DNA of 64,000 nt from Luscinia megarhynchos (taxonomy: Eukaryota; Chordata; Aves; Passeriformes; Turdidae), in assembly GCA_034336665.1 (NCBI GenBank), contig CM067568.1, positions 14,665,983 to 14,729,982 of the forward strand, written 5' to 3'. Each line of letters starts with the position of its first letter. Positions within the stretch are counted from its first letter, which is position 1. The notes under the pieces were generated by a model. The model worked only from the letters and a program-made list of their open reading frames with translations. It ran no database searches and was not told where the DNA came from. A program made the position numbers and the translations under genes. This document shows positions 25,003 to 37,312 of the stretch, in pieces.

Positions 25003-28000
25003 CTACTCCTCGAGCCCAAACTGGCTGCAATTCTTCCATCAGTCAGTTTGCGAAATCTGCTATAATCTCATGACCCAGCTGTGAACTGTTCCCTTAAAAA
25101 GCAATTCCTCTGGGTATTGGGTTTCTGATTGTCCAAGACAGCCAGATGCAAACAGAAGACCTGCAACACATTTCAGGTGCTATTGAAATGCAAATACATA
25201 TAATGTATATTCTTTCTACTTCTCCTGGAGACACATATTTCAAGCAGTTTCATTTGCAATGCAAATTCCTTCGGGGAAAATACTGTGCTCTACAGTTAGA
25301 AAGAGGTAACTCACTCTTAAAGGTCTACAGACTTTATTCTGATTTCTGCCCACTAAAAACCAGGATGACTTTAGACCTCTGTGGCTGCCCAGATAGGATT
25401 GCAAAAAATGCCCTGCAGTACAAGCTCCTACACTTCAGTCTGAGCTGCTTTAAATGTCCAAAAAGATGTAGCCTCTGGCTCTCCACCATTTCCTATGGGA
25501 GACAAGTTCTATTATGTCAGAGCTTTTCTCCCTATTCTTTAATACACAGCTCCTACTGATATTTAATAATATAAACCACAACAGATGGCTGGCAGAGCGC
25601 TGTGGTAAGTTAATAGCAACTCTTGTAGGCATTTAGAAGCTTGAAAACCCTTGGAAGAATCCTCTAGTGTGGACTGTAACTAAAAGAAAAGGGAACCACA
25701 GAGATAACATTAGAGATATTTTTGTTCTACTTGAAATGTAAGACCTGTCACTGGTACCAAAAAACTACGAAAGATTTTATTAATAAACTGAGAGTCAAGG
25801 GAAACCTCTCCCTACATATAAACTTTTGGCTTGCTTTCACAAAAAACTCACAAAACCAAACCCAACCTCTCTCCCTACAACATTTTGTATGTGCTGCTCT
25901 TTCAAGGAAAGGCAGAGCAGCAGGTGATGCTATTTCATGGTGTCACATGTCCCACCTGCAAATTCCTGAGGGAACCTCCCAGTCTGGGATTCCAACAGGG
26001 AGCACCAGCCCAGTGGCCATTAGCAACTAGCTGACTGTGCAGATTAGGCAGGTGCCAGGTACAGGTGTGGGGCTGGATGCCTGACTGAAGAGGCACCTCA
26101 CACAATCTGACCTCGAGACAAAAGCTTCCAACTCATTTGCTCTGCAGAGGTGAAGTTCAATGTCTCTGAAATCCTTCTCTTGAACTCTGACATTAACCTC
26201 TGAAAGGTGTTTAAGTCTTCCACTCCCACTGACTACAACAGCATTTAAATACCTCTCAGTACCTGCCTGACACAAACGACAGCTACTTGCTCAAATAATT
26301 TAAAACCCAATACCAAGCACCATTTATACCTTTCCATTTTCCCAGCCATTCCCAAATCCTGATATTTCCCTTTCTTTAGACCGTAGCTACCAAAAATCAA
26401 GCACAGCTTTTGCAAATCCCAGTTATGGCCTCTGGGTGAAAGAACAGCTCCCAGTAAGGGGGTGGGGTTGGCCAAGCTCTCTCTTCAAGGTGGCAGCTCT
26501 CCTCCACGCAGGCTTGGCATGCAAAAAGGGATGAGCTAAACTCAAGCACATGGAAATTTAAAAAAAAACCACTTCAATACTTCAGTACTTTCAAAATTTC
26601 ACAGGGTTTATAAAAGGAAATATGAAATGCTTGTCTATATTTAGGTCATATACAGGGCTGCATTTACACTGCAAACCTATCATCTCTTTTTTTCCCCCCA
26701 GTCCTCTCCATTCAAGCCAGAGGCCTTTCATTTTTCCCTTCATAGATTTAAAAGCACTGTTTTGGTGTCTGGCATAATCTTCTGACACTTCATCCTACCT
26801 TAAAGTTTTGGTAGAGGAAGCTGGAAGGATTTCCAGGTAAAAAAGCAAGAAAGATCCCTTCTATAAAAATCTCCTTTTAAATTCAAAATTTCAGAAAAGT
26901 TGCAAAGCTTGTATCATATGGGTTTAGATCCCAGGTCCACACCAAAGGCTGGAGGACTACTGGGTCTGAACCTTCTCCTTGGAGCCTCTTCTTTCCCAAG
27001 TTACCAGCTGGGCTAGAAGGATGTTCCAGAGATGAGGGGGGTAAAGCTGGTGTACCTGTATACTTTGATAGAGATTTCCTCCTTTTTTGTGTTTGTTGGA
27101 CCCAAAAATCTAGGTCATGGAGAAATACCAAAATCAAATAGCAAACTGAGTTGGCAAGGGAATCTAGAAATGACCACACCAGGGGAAAAAAATATGTGAC
27201 TTTAACACACTTACCAGTTGGTTTTATAATTTTCTTGTTCCTGGGGATACCATACACACAAAATACTTGTTTTGGGAGAGATTTGAAACATGGATGGATC
27301 AAAAACATAGTACTTAATATAAAGTATGTTACAGTACTTTTCCAAAATATGCCTGAATTTTTATATGCTCAGATTTGAGATCTATTTTAAGTAGTTGAAT
27401 TAAACAGGAGTTATGCCAGTGACATCTGTCTCACATAGCTTTGCCATGCATTATTAAAGTCCAAGTTTCTAAAATATGGTTTCTTGTGCCTTTCAACATC
27501 CATATAGCCTAAAGAAGTTCCCTTGTACTGTCACTGTATTTCTTTTTACTCCTGTCTTCTAATAATTTCCTGTTTTTCTAAAAATCTCTGGAGAATATGT
27601 ACTGAGTATCTCTGCATCTTCCTAGAGCTCTGACAAATATACAGGGAAGTCTAAAACCAGCCAGGACTCCATGAGAGTTACACACCAGCTGGGAAGTTTC
27701 TTTGTGTCTTGCTATTGCCAAATGTAGGTGCAGTGCTACCAAATATTTAGTCTTTTTCATTTTTATGTTCATCTAATAGATGCCAGCACACATTTAGTCT
27801 TAATCTAAAAATAAAACTCATTCACATACAAAGAAAGTATTCTTCATTATTATCATGATGTCAAATGCCTTTGCCTTCAGAAACTCTGAGCTGCTGATGA
27901 ATGTAGTGGTGTAGTTTGAAAGCTAGATTAAAAAGAATGAACATCAGCAAGCATTTAGCTTTAATTTCGTTTTAGCAAGGAAAGTGTTTTCTTGGTTGCA

Positions 28001-29248
28001 CAGACAGGCAAAATGAAAAAAAGGGAGGTCATCCTCCTAGAGAGTGAAAACATGCTTGGCACACTTCACAGCAGGGCTCCTCTATAAGAAGATAACAATG
28101 CTAAAAGTACAGAATAATGTTCATTTTTTCCATTTTAAACAAGAAAGTGAACTGCGTCAAGCTATCGGTGAAAAAGATATTTTTTTTTCAGTAACATGCA
28201 AAAATCCCCCAGGTAAATTAAAAATCTTTCAGAACTAAGGATTATTCTGGTCAGAGAAACTGTGAGCTGAGGCAGCCTCTCTGAAGAAAACTCAGCATCA
28301 CCACCTGAAGCTAGGTTTAACAGAAACACAACCTCTGCATGCGGTAGGTAGGGCCAGCCTTCGACTCTCGAGTGGTCTCTTTGATGTTGCTAATTTTATG
28401 CTGCATTTTAGAATTCAGAATAAAATGGTGGCCAGTTGGGCTCTTTGATGAGGTATTCATAAGCAAACGGGGAGGTTACTGTGAGGACGTGCTGTGTGTG
28501 GCTGAGGTTCTGGTTTCTAATTTGAGCAACACAGCAATTACTTCTCTGACCTACCTGGAAACCAAACAGAAAGGTTCATCCCTTCCTTTTATTGACCATA
28601 CAGGTTTAGTCACACATTTTACTTATCCTATCATCACCACCTAATTGGTTACAAATCTTCAAAATTAGCCTGATACTCTGACAGATTTACTATGGAAATG
28701 TTAACAAAAATACATCATAGAGTTGCTGTCTTCATCCAAACTAAACGAAACATAACCTCACTTTAGGGTCTTCATATTCCCTCAATGTTAATGCAAAATT
28801 GCTTTTCAAAACAAGACTTTATTCAATTGACTGCTATATTTTTTGAGTGCAGGATGAGCAGGAACAATTCAGGAGAGAGGTGATCCCACACTGGGAACCT
28901 GATCCAGGGGCTGGTAGCTATAGACTGCAGATAGGCAGGATGCCAAAGAAACTACTTATTTGTAGTTATTGTACTGAACTTATACAATTCACTTATTCCA
29001 GACACCTGAAAAATCACATTTTTCTAAAGAAAGGCAAGACTGTGAAAACTAGTGGCTAGTATGGAAGGCAGAGAGAGCAGAAGTCAAAGAACCAAAGCAT
29101 ACCCTTGGGAAGATCTCAACAAGCCCTACCTGTATGCTGGACCTTGCTGATTCATTGGTGACATCTGGGTCAGTCAACCCTTGCTACCTCTGGTCTTTGC
29201 TCCTGCTGTTGTGATAAATCCTGGGCCCATTTTTGTGAATGACAGACA

Positions 29249-29308
29249 CCCGTGGGCAATGCACTCACAAAAACATATATTTGTGTTTGAGAATGCACTG
29301 CCCACAGG
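29249..29308. other. 60-bp imperfect inverted repeat (hairpin)
   Basis: The left arm CCGTGGGCAATGCACTCACA pairs with the right arm read in reverse complement as CTGTGGGCAGTGCATTCTCA. The pairing extends a few bases toward a small A/T-rich loop near 29273-29282. Of the first twenty arm positions about four mismatch, one of them a G:T-type pair. The length and imperfect pairing are like a pre-miRNA or a short MITE. I do not recognise it as a known miRNA. Confidence 0.6.
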
Positions 29309-30254
29309 CACATGTATAGATTGTGGTCCACTTTGCAGCTCTTGCTGCTAAATGCAGAAAACTTGTCAGCTTAATTTAGTTTTTAGCATGCACATTACTT
29401 GTCTGTTCCTGAAGTAAACAATGCTGATGTCAAGGTATGCAACTCTGATGTCCCAAGCTTGAAAAGCACCCAGAGATACTGAAGAACCTCTTCTTGAGGT
29501 ACTCTTCCCTCAGAAAACAAGCTGACATTTTTTCTAGCATTCCCACTCATTACTCTCTTCAAGTTTTAACTCTTGTACAAGCAGCATCACTCCAGAGCCC
29601 ATGAACAAGCCAAGCTCTTGAGATTTCTTTTGGAAATCCAGGCCATAATGCACAGAATGACATTTATTGCCTATTTCTGTCTGTACCTTCTGCCATTGTA
29701 TGACTTACTTGCAGCCTAGCAGTACCTATGTCAAAATGCTGATCACCCAGGAATTCACACACTATGGTGAACTCTCTATGGTGCAGATATTGTCCAAAGG
29801 TCTTTCCATAAAAGACACTCACTGCAGTGTGTCTCACTGGTAAAAACAGTGAACTGTGTTACCATCTGACCAATTGCTGATGTGCATATCTGATTTTCTT
29901 GGCATTAAGTAAATTTAAGTGTTCTGGGCACAGCATCAACATTCTGGCAATTTTCTTGTATTTTGGCTTTCTTAAGGACAAAAGTAGAAGAATACAGAAA
30001 CTGTTTCATGGATAGAGTCACTTTGGATTCAGTTCTGCAGGTTCAGATAGTATTAACACAACTAATAAAATAGGAAACCTTTTCATATCAGTATTTCAGT
30101 ACACGATTTTCTTCTTGTAGTGTTATTTTCATCCCCTGTCAGACAAAAATTTACTGCAATTCTGAAAATATTTTCAGAAGATGTGATTAAACAGAAAAAA
30201 ACCCTAACCAAACAGAAAATAAAATTCACAGAAAGATAAATAAGACAGCATTCC

Positions 30255-30344
30255 TCATGGTAGACTTGGCTGAGCTGGGTTAATGATTGGACTTGATGAT
30301 CTTAAAGGTCTTTTCCAGCCCTAAATGATCCTGTGGTTCTGTGA
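30255..30344 (+). mobile_element. CR1 LINE, very short 3' tail
   Basis: Only the last ~90 bp of a CR1: the GGACTTGATGATCTTAAAGG segment, TTTTCCAGCC, and a terminal TGTGGTTCTGTGA. It is severely 5'-truncated, as is usual for CR1, and antisense to the gene. Confidence 0.85.
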
Positions 30345-31182
30345 GGCAAAAGCCTTGTTTACCTAGACATGCAGAGCTGAAGCTTTACAAACTAAGGGAA
30401 TGTCTGCATCTTTTAAAGCCTCTCTTATAAACATCCTTTTCTAATACTGTCAAAACACAAAACAGACTCCAATTTTTAAATTAACTTGTCAGCATTTGTG
30501 AGATACTAAGCTAAAGAGAAAAACGCAGAAGCTGTATGTGGCCACATACACGGATTTTGTGTATTCATTATGTTTTCTTTTCCTATGCTGACAACCTCAG
30601 TCCTTCACTCCTAGTAACCACAAGAGAGAGACACCTGTGGCAACTCAGAGCCTGGAAATCAAGCCTTTAAAATTCAACTTCAATTAACGTGCCTCCGTGT
30701 CACCTGATGTACCTTGGAGGCGAAAAAAGTGGATATGAAAGTGTGTTTGTTTTCCTTTGCCATGCCTTGCAATAAGAAATTTCATTCAATATTTGTCTAA
30801 GGATTTCAGTAGTAAGTAGAGAGTTTGTGGCAATCCAGTGAATGTTTTCACAGCGCTGTTGTTACTGCAGTTGTAAAGTTTCACTTATGATTGAATGTTC
30901 AGGGCTGGTAAAACCCTGTGTCTCTTTACTGCTCACAGATGTGTCAGAAAAAAATTTACTAAATGCCTGTTTTTTATTACTGCTCTGCTGATCCTTTTTC
31001 TGTGGACATTCCAAAATCCGATGGTGAATGTATCTTCCAGATATTCACGTTAAAGAGTGTAATTCATGTAACATAAAACACACTACCATAACAAAGCTGT
31101 AAGATTTAAAAACAGATTTTTTTTGGAAGCAAGATCTAATTTCATCCCTCACAAATGTTCTCAATTCAATTACTGAAGTAAG

Positions 31183-31219
31183 TATATATGTGTGTGCATA
31201 TATATATGTGTGTATATGT
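31183..31219. repeat. TA/TG microsatellite
   Basis: Interspersed TATATA and TGTGTG blocks, two of each. Confidence 0.9.
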
Positions 31220-32978
31220 TTTTTAAATATATTTACTTTATAAAAATATATGCAGGTAAATGCAACTATCTGCAAAAGGTACCCCTAAATTCTGTCAGCT
31301 GGATGCAGATGTAGATACCTGAAGGAGTGTGCTATAAATTTTACATAGACATTGAAGTCTGTTTTGGCATTTTGTTCTCTTATTTAATCTGAATCATCTA
31401 CGTAGTAACTCCTGGTATTTCTCGGTATCACAGCTCAATCTCACAATGCCTTGTACACCCAGTGTAAACAGTCCTTTGGTTGTACAGAGCTGCCAGGAAT
31501 TCTCTGGAAGTCAAAAGGTCAAACACACACTGACTGTTCAAGGTCCTATTTTCATAAACATTGGTGACCAGTGAATACTGTGAATTTCTTTTCCTCTTTC
31601 AGGCTGATAACACACCTTTTTGCATAATAAGTTTTACAAGGATATCAGAGCCTGCCATCCCATCCTGAAGGATTCCAAAGTCTATTCCACTAGTGACACA
31701 CATCGGGTCACATATGTTGGGGTTTTTAATCCCCTTACAACTTCTGCAGCTAACTGCACAGAACAGATACAACTGGATACTTGCACTTGTCTGATAATCA
31801 GAGAGAAGAAATGATTAGCACCTTGCAAGACCAATTAATGTACCATACTCATCTATTATATGTATACTGGTAGAAAAAGGGTTTTAACAGTCCACACAAG
31901 TTCTTGTGTTTCTTAATTTTTTTATATAATTGAGATGATGTAACTGCACAAAAAACTGCAATGTGTTTCATCTAATTAAGTACATGTAAGACTGAAACTA
32001 AAAAAAGGCCAGTACTTCCATTCAGACCGGGAAACATGTTAGATGTACCACAGAGCAATGCTACAACCAACATCTTGATTTTATAACTTTACTCTGCTTT
32101 TGTGAATGTACAACTAGTTATTTACATTACCAAAATGGATTTTCCATTGATGTATGACTAATAAACACTGACGCTCAAGCACCTGCAAAAGAAATGTCGC
32201 TGCTTTGTAGTCTCTGCCATGAACATTTCACCTTCTATCGTCTGAAATGATCTCAAATTCTTCTCATCAAAGTATATGTTACTGAGGCAAGGAGCCTACT
32301 TCAGTACTTTAAACACATGCTGTAACATCCACTGTATTTAATCTTCCTGCCTTTTCCCTCTGAAAAGGATGTTGTCATGCATGAATATACTGTTCCTTTA
32401 CGTAACCCCTGCCACAAAGCCAACCATGTCTTCCACGCAAGCTTTTGCCTTTGTTGTGGTTCACTGTCTTTTAAAATCATCTTTTCAGCTGCACTGCAAT
32501 TAGTCGTCATCCATCATGCTGCAAACCCAAATAACAGATTTAACAAAAACAAAGTCTAATTTTACAGATTTTGCCCAGTGGAAACAAATCTGCTTTATGC
32601 TGGTGCTGTTGCTAACCAGATGACAATGCAGATTCTCAACATCTAAAGAGGTGCCAGAATGGGAGAGAAGTAGCATCTCCCTCCAACTCTCACAAAGACA
32701 TTCTGTGTTGGGATTATGGGAAGAAAAGTAATGCTAACTATACTGAGTTAAACACCATTTTTATAGTGATAGCATAAGACAGAGCTGTCTTATCATATTG
32801 AGTCTCTGTGATGGAGTGCCTGCTTCTTTCAGGGTGCACTTACTGTCCTACAACAAAACCACTTGTGAAATTCAATTGTTAAGAGATGAGATCCACCATA
32901 TACAAAAAAAGTGCTGCAGCAGTTCAGTACTAACTGGTTTTGACACAAATTGCATGTGGCGTGCACCATCTGGCTTCC

Positions 32979-32998
32979 AAAAAAAAAAAAAAAAAAAA
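32979..32998. repeat. Poly-A run of 20
   Basis: Twenty A in a row. No polyadenylation signal at a fitting distance and no recognisable gene copy upstream, so not called a retrocopy tail. Confidence 0.9.
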
Positions 32999-35261
32999 GA
33001 GCAGACAAGGCAAGGAGACCACTGCCTTTCGTGACTGAGTAGGATCAGAGAAAAGCAAGCTTGAGCAGCAGATATTTGCTGCAGGTAATGGTATCAGGGT
33101 ATAAAAAATGGCAGCTGTCAGAGAAATCCTGAACTTATTTCAGAAGGCTCAGAAACAGGAGGACCTTTGCTAATTAAATATTCTATAAAGCAAAGAAAAT
33201 GTACAGGACAAACAATAAATCACACAGCTCCTTAGAAGTGATTGCTCTTTGAAAAAAAAACAAACAAACCCGGTGATTTTTATGCAAGGAAAAATATTTC
33301 AAAGTGAATATTCTGCAAAGCCATATGCAGAAAGTGTTTCTGTGTCATGTAAACTTCATAGAGTTCTTCTGTTCTCTGCTTTGTGCCTCTGGGACCCTGT
33401 CTGGCACCGTTTGACCTCCAAGGAGCTTTAATGAAAAGCACATAAAGCCCAAGTGAGGGACTTTTTGATGTTAGCACTGCACATCACTAAAGAAACCAAT
33501 ACTTTTCAAGTGGTGTTGCACCTCCTCCAGTAAAAGCAGCTCGTCCTCAAGACAGCAGTGTAAGGGGTTTGAAAATGCAGCATCTAATTCTTGCAGCTCT
33601 CCCACTTGCACTGAAATGGTCATGAGCCCACTCATGGGAAAAGAGACTGTCATTGCATCTATCTTGCAGGCAAAATATGTGCCAGTCCTGAGCACAAAGT
33701 GCCACAGAGTGTCATACCTGAACACAAACTCCTTTTGAATGACTAAAATGTCAGGATACTATTTCTAGGATTGGCAGGGCATTACACAATGTGCACCTGG
33801 AGCAGCAGAGCTGTCCTTGGCAAAAGGTCAGCTCCTCCCATCATCTTAGACAGACCAGGCTCTTTAGATGAAATATATTCACCTTAATGCACTGGCCAAC
33901 CAGCCCCACAGCACAAAAATTCACAGGGTCAACCTGATGGGCTGGGAGAATGAAGATGTGCCTTCCTAACTGCAATTAAATAAGGCAGTGGCTCACCTGC
34001 ACACACCAGCACAAACTCAGCTGACCTCTGGACACATTCTAAATGGCACTTAAGCAGCAGGCAGAGTTGCCTGGTCAATAGAATTTTAGACTGATCCCTC
34101 AAATGAAATTTAAGTGCTTTAACAAAAATGTACTTTTACAAATATGGAATATGGGTTGCAAAATGGGATTTCACAATTTTTTTTTCTGATGGGAAAAGTA
34201 CCATACTAAAACTTCCTGGCACGAAATTCTCAAATAGCTTTAGAAAAAATGTAAAAACAACTAAAAACCTGAAAAAGGTACTGAGACATTTAAAATCAAT
34301 GACCAGTTCCCCTCAGAGCTGAATACAAGCACTGAAATTTACTGGCTCTATAGGTGCTACTGTCCTGAAGTGTAATATTGCCTAACTTGTGATCCTACTT
34401 CTGATCTTAGAAGCAAGGTCACGATCCTACAACCTTAAAGTTAATTGCCAGTTTTTCTACACACTTTGATGTGAGCTGAAGTAGGGCTCAGAGCAATCAT
34501 GGATATACTTAAGCTCCTTTAAATCTAACTGACTATGGGAAGGGGAAGATGGCAGGAGCAGTGCCCTTGGAAACACCCTGTAAAAATGGAAATTCTCCCT
34601 TCCTGAAGCAACTCCCATTCTCTGCATATCTGGAGACTTTGTCAGCAGTTAGTAAATTAGCTGTACTTTTTCTCCCATCTTTCTCTTTTGACTCTAAGAC
34701 AGCTATAAAAGGTCAGAGGTTGAGCTATGAAAATGTTCATGTAATAGTATTCAGTGAAAAATACTGAATATTGTAAGCTCCTACTCAATATGTATTTAAC
34801 AAAACAATTTTTGATGGACAAAGAATTACTACCCTTAGAAAAAAAAAAATCCCAACTCATTATCCAGAGAACAGATGGGAAAAATGCCAGATTATGTACA
34901 AGCACACAGATGAGTGCTTTCAGTGGAAAACTATAGAAAGAGATGTGTCATGGTTGGCTTAGGAAGAAGTGACAGATATTGATATAAGCACATTAAATGC
35001 AGGATTTCCCATTTCATAGCTATAATTATTATTGTTTTCAATTTTCAGTATTTCAAGCCTTTGTGGGTTGTATCTTTAGGAAGAAGCTGCTGAAGGAATC
35101 TCATTTTTTCAGTAAAATAGGGATTTCATTTTAAACTAAAGACTTTTGGTGTTCAAACATAAAGTTTACAATAATTTAACTCGTGGGGTTTTTCCCCCCA
35201 CTGTAAACTTACACTGATTGCCATAACCAAACAACTTAATTCTACAAATTTCCATGAATTT

Positions 35262-35670
35262 GATGTACCTTATTTGGGACAACCTCAACCTCAAATACAG
35301 GCTGGGCAGAGAATGGATCAAGACAAGCTCTGGAGAAAAATACTTGGGGCTGTTTGTGGATGAAAAGCTCAATATGACCCAGCAGTGTAGGTTTCCAGCC
35401 CAGAATGCCAACTATATCCTGGGCTGTACCCAAAGAATTGTGGCCAGCAGGTCGAGGGAAGTGATTCTGCCCCTCTACTTCATTCTTGTGGGACCCCATC
35501 TGGAGCTCTGGGGCCTCCAACACAAAAATGACAAGGACATGTTGGAGCAAGTCCAGAGGGAAGCCAGTGAGTTGATCAGAGGGCTAAAGCACCTCCACTG
35601 TGAAGACAGGCTGAGAGAGCTGGGGCTGTTCAGCCTGGAGAAGAAAAGGCTCCTGCAAGACCTTACAGCA
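35262..35670 (+). mobile_element. CR1 LINE ORF2 C-terminus, missing its 3' end
   Basis: Covers the end of CR1 ORF2. In one open frame (35254-35679, 141 codons) it reads, among other recognisable parts, EKYLGLFVDEKLNM, then NANYILGC, VASRSREVILPLY and ELGLFSLEKKRLL. These are hallmarks of the CR1 polyprotein's C-terminal region. It lacks the rest of the 3' tail and the terminal ATTCTATGA repeat, which is unusual because CR1 copies are normally truncated only on the 5' side. A later deletion probably removed the tail. There is no promoter or splice evidence that the frame is used. Confidence 0.9.
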
Positions 35671-37125
35671 CCATCCTGATGCCTAAAACTCATCTTACTC
35701 TAAAGCTTATGTACCCCAAAAGAGTGAATTTCTTACTTTTGTAATGGATTTCTTTCTAAGTAGAACTTCACAATTATTTTCATCATCAGGGATGATGACT
35801 AAGACTAAAGTCCTAAGACTAAAATGTGACAAAACTTTTTCATTACATAAAATAAGAGAAAAATTACACATGGATGTACCTCACAGCCTCCTCAAAAGCA
35901 CTTCCAGCTTTAACCATTCCCCATTCTCATCAACCTGTACTGCCATGTGAGATTTATCAGTGGTTTCTTAAATCCTATACAGCAGTGCAGACTTGTGAGT
36001 AAAGGACTGGAAGGAAATCTCATGAGTCTTGCATAAATGAATGGGACACAGGAGACTGCTGCTTTTCACCAGTCAACATTATAAGATGTAACTTATTGGC
36101 ACATAAAGTGAAGTAGTTTAGCCCTGATTTCATTGCAGTGACCTGATCTTTGGGAATCTGAAGTTTTTGTCCTGGCAAATTGTCTGGTCCTTATCACCAG
36201 AGATAAGAAAGTTAAAAATTTCTAGACATGCATGGATTTTTGGGCATGTGGTTAGGGTCCTCTGCTTTCACACACTAAGCAGGATTTATACATACAGGGA
36301 CAAAAGGCCACGGCAGTTGTGATTCCACTCTCCTTGTAAAAGCTGGAAGCTTTTTAAAAACAGTAAAGTCAGAGTTGTTTTTAAAGTTATGGGGGAAAAA
36401 AAAGAAGCCTAACTACAAATGAGGACCTTTGTTCAACAAGCTACTCAAGCAGAGCATAAATCTAAAGCAACAGAACTACCAACTGAAGTGGACAGTAATC
36501 ATTTATACTTACACATGGCACATACTTAAGTACCTTGATGAATTAAAACAAAATGTGCAGCATGAAATTTGGGAATAGTCTCTTTCAAACACAATTTTAA
36601 AAAAATGAATAACCTTGAAATGTACTACACCTTAAATGTATTACACCTTAAACTTAAATGTACTACACCTGTTGGAGAAAACAAACTGCCGCAGGGAAGG
36701 TCAGTGGAGTCGGGTGGGTTAAAGCAGCCTAAATAAACAGATGTGTGATTGTTCACTTGTTATTCAGACAAACTTGTAAGCAAAAGCCAAGCAATTCTGT
36801 ATTATGCTGATGTCTATTCTCTACCTTTGTTAAATTTTGCCATTCATGTGCACTTTTCATGTTTCAGGGAACTATGTAAAGAAGAGCACGTCTCCATTTG
36901 ATTAAGGGTTAAATACAGCTATTGGTGCTCACTTCTTGGAGCTTTTCAGAGCCAGTTCCAGAAACTTACTGCCTTTTTCTTGAGCCTGCTTGTAGTCACA
37001 CTGAGATTAATGAGATTTACACAGGAGAATTTGGAGTGAAAACAATCTTGAAAACAGCTGACTGATTCTCAAGCTCCACTGCATTGCATCATCCTTAATT
37101 CTAGAGGGTTGGAATCAAAGTCACA
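35671..37125. other. Intron 15 stretch between two CR1 copies
   Basis: Unique DNA apart from the 36618 tandem repeat. The lost 3' half of the 35262 CR1 is not found here. Confidence 0.7.
36618..36670 (+). repeat. 16-bp tandem repeat, three copies
   Basis: AAATGTACTACACCTT, AAATGTATTACACCTT, then after AAACTT a third AAATGTACTACACCT. One substitution and a 6-bp insertion separate the copies. Confidence 0.9.
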
Positions 37126-37312
37126 GGTGACTGAGCCCTGGAACAGGCTATCCCAGAGAGGTTGTGGACTCTCCTCCACTGGTGACATTCAAGAATTGCC
37201 TGGACACAATCCTGTGCCATGTGCTCTGGGACAGCCCTGCTTGAGCACGGGAGGTTGGAGCAGGTCATTCACTGTGGTCCCTTCCAACCTTACCCATTCT
37301 GGGATTCTGTGA
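37126..37312 (+). mobile_element. CR1 LINE, 3' tail
   Basis: About 190 bp of CR1 3' end: GAGCCCTGGAACAGGCTAT, CCAGAGAGGTTGTGGA, GACATTCAAGAATTGCCTGG, GGTCCCTTCCAACC and terminal ATTCTGGGATTCTGTGA. The wording differs from the 22791 and 59785 copies, indicating another CR1 subfamily. Antisense to KCNQ1. Confidence 0.9.

Larger units (their letters stand above)
23335..30254. other. Intron 15 stretch, mostly unique DNA
   Basis: Holds the 23780 repeat fragment, the 24962 tandem and the 29249 hairpin. The remaining sequence is unique and AT-rich, with no coding signal. Confidence 0.7.
30345..35261. other. Intron 15 stretch, mostly unique DNA
   Basis: Microsatellite at 31183 and poly-A at 32979. 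A minus-strand open frame at 33471-33725 (84 codons) looks more protein-like than its neighbours but is not recognised; see findings. Confidence 0.65.

Noticed and set aside
32800..32998. Possible processed pseudogene ending in A20
   Set aside because: No polyadenylation signal at the right distance, no recognisable coding sequence upstream and no flanking duplication seen.
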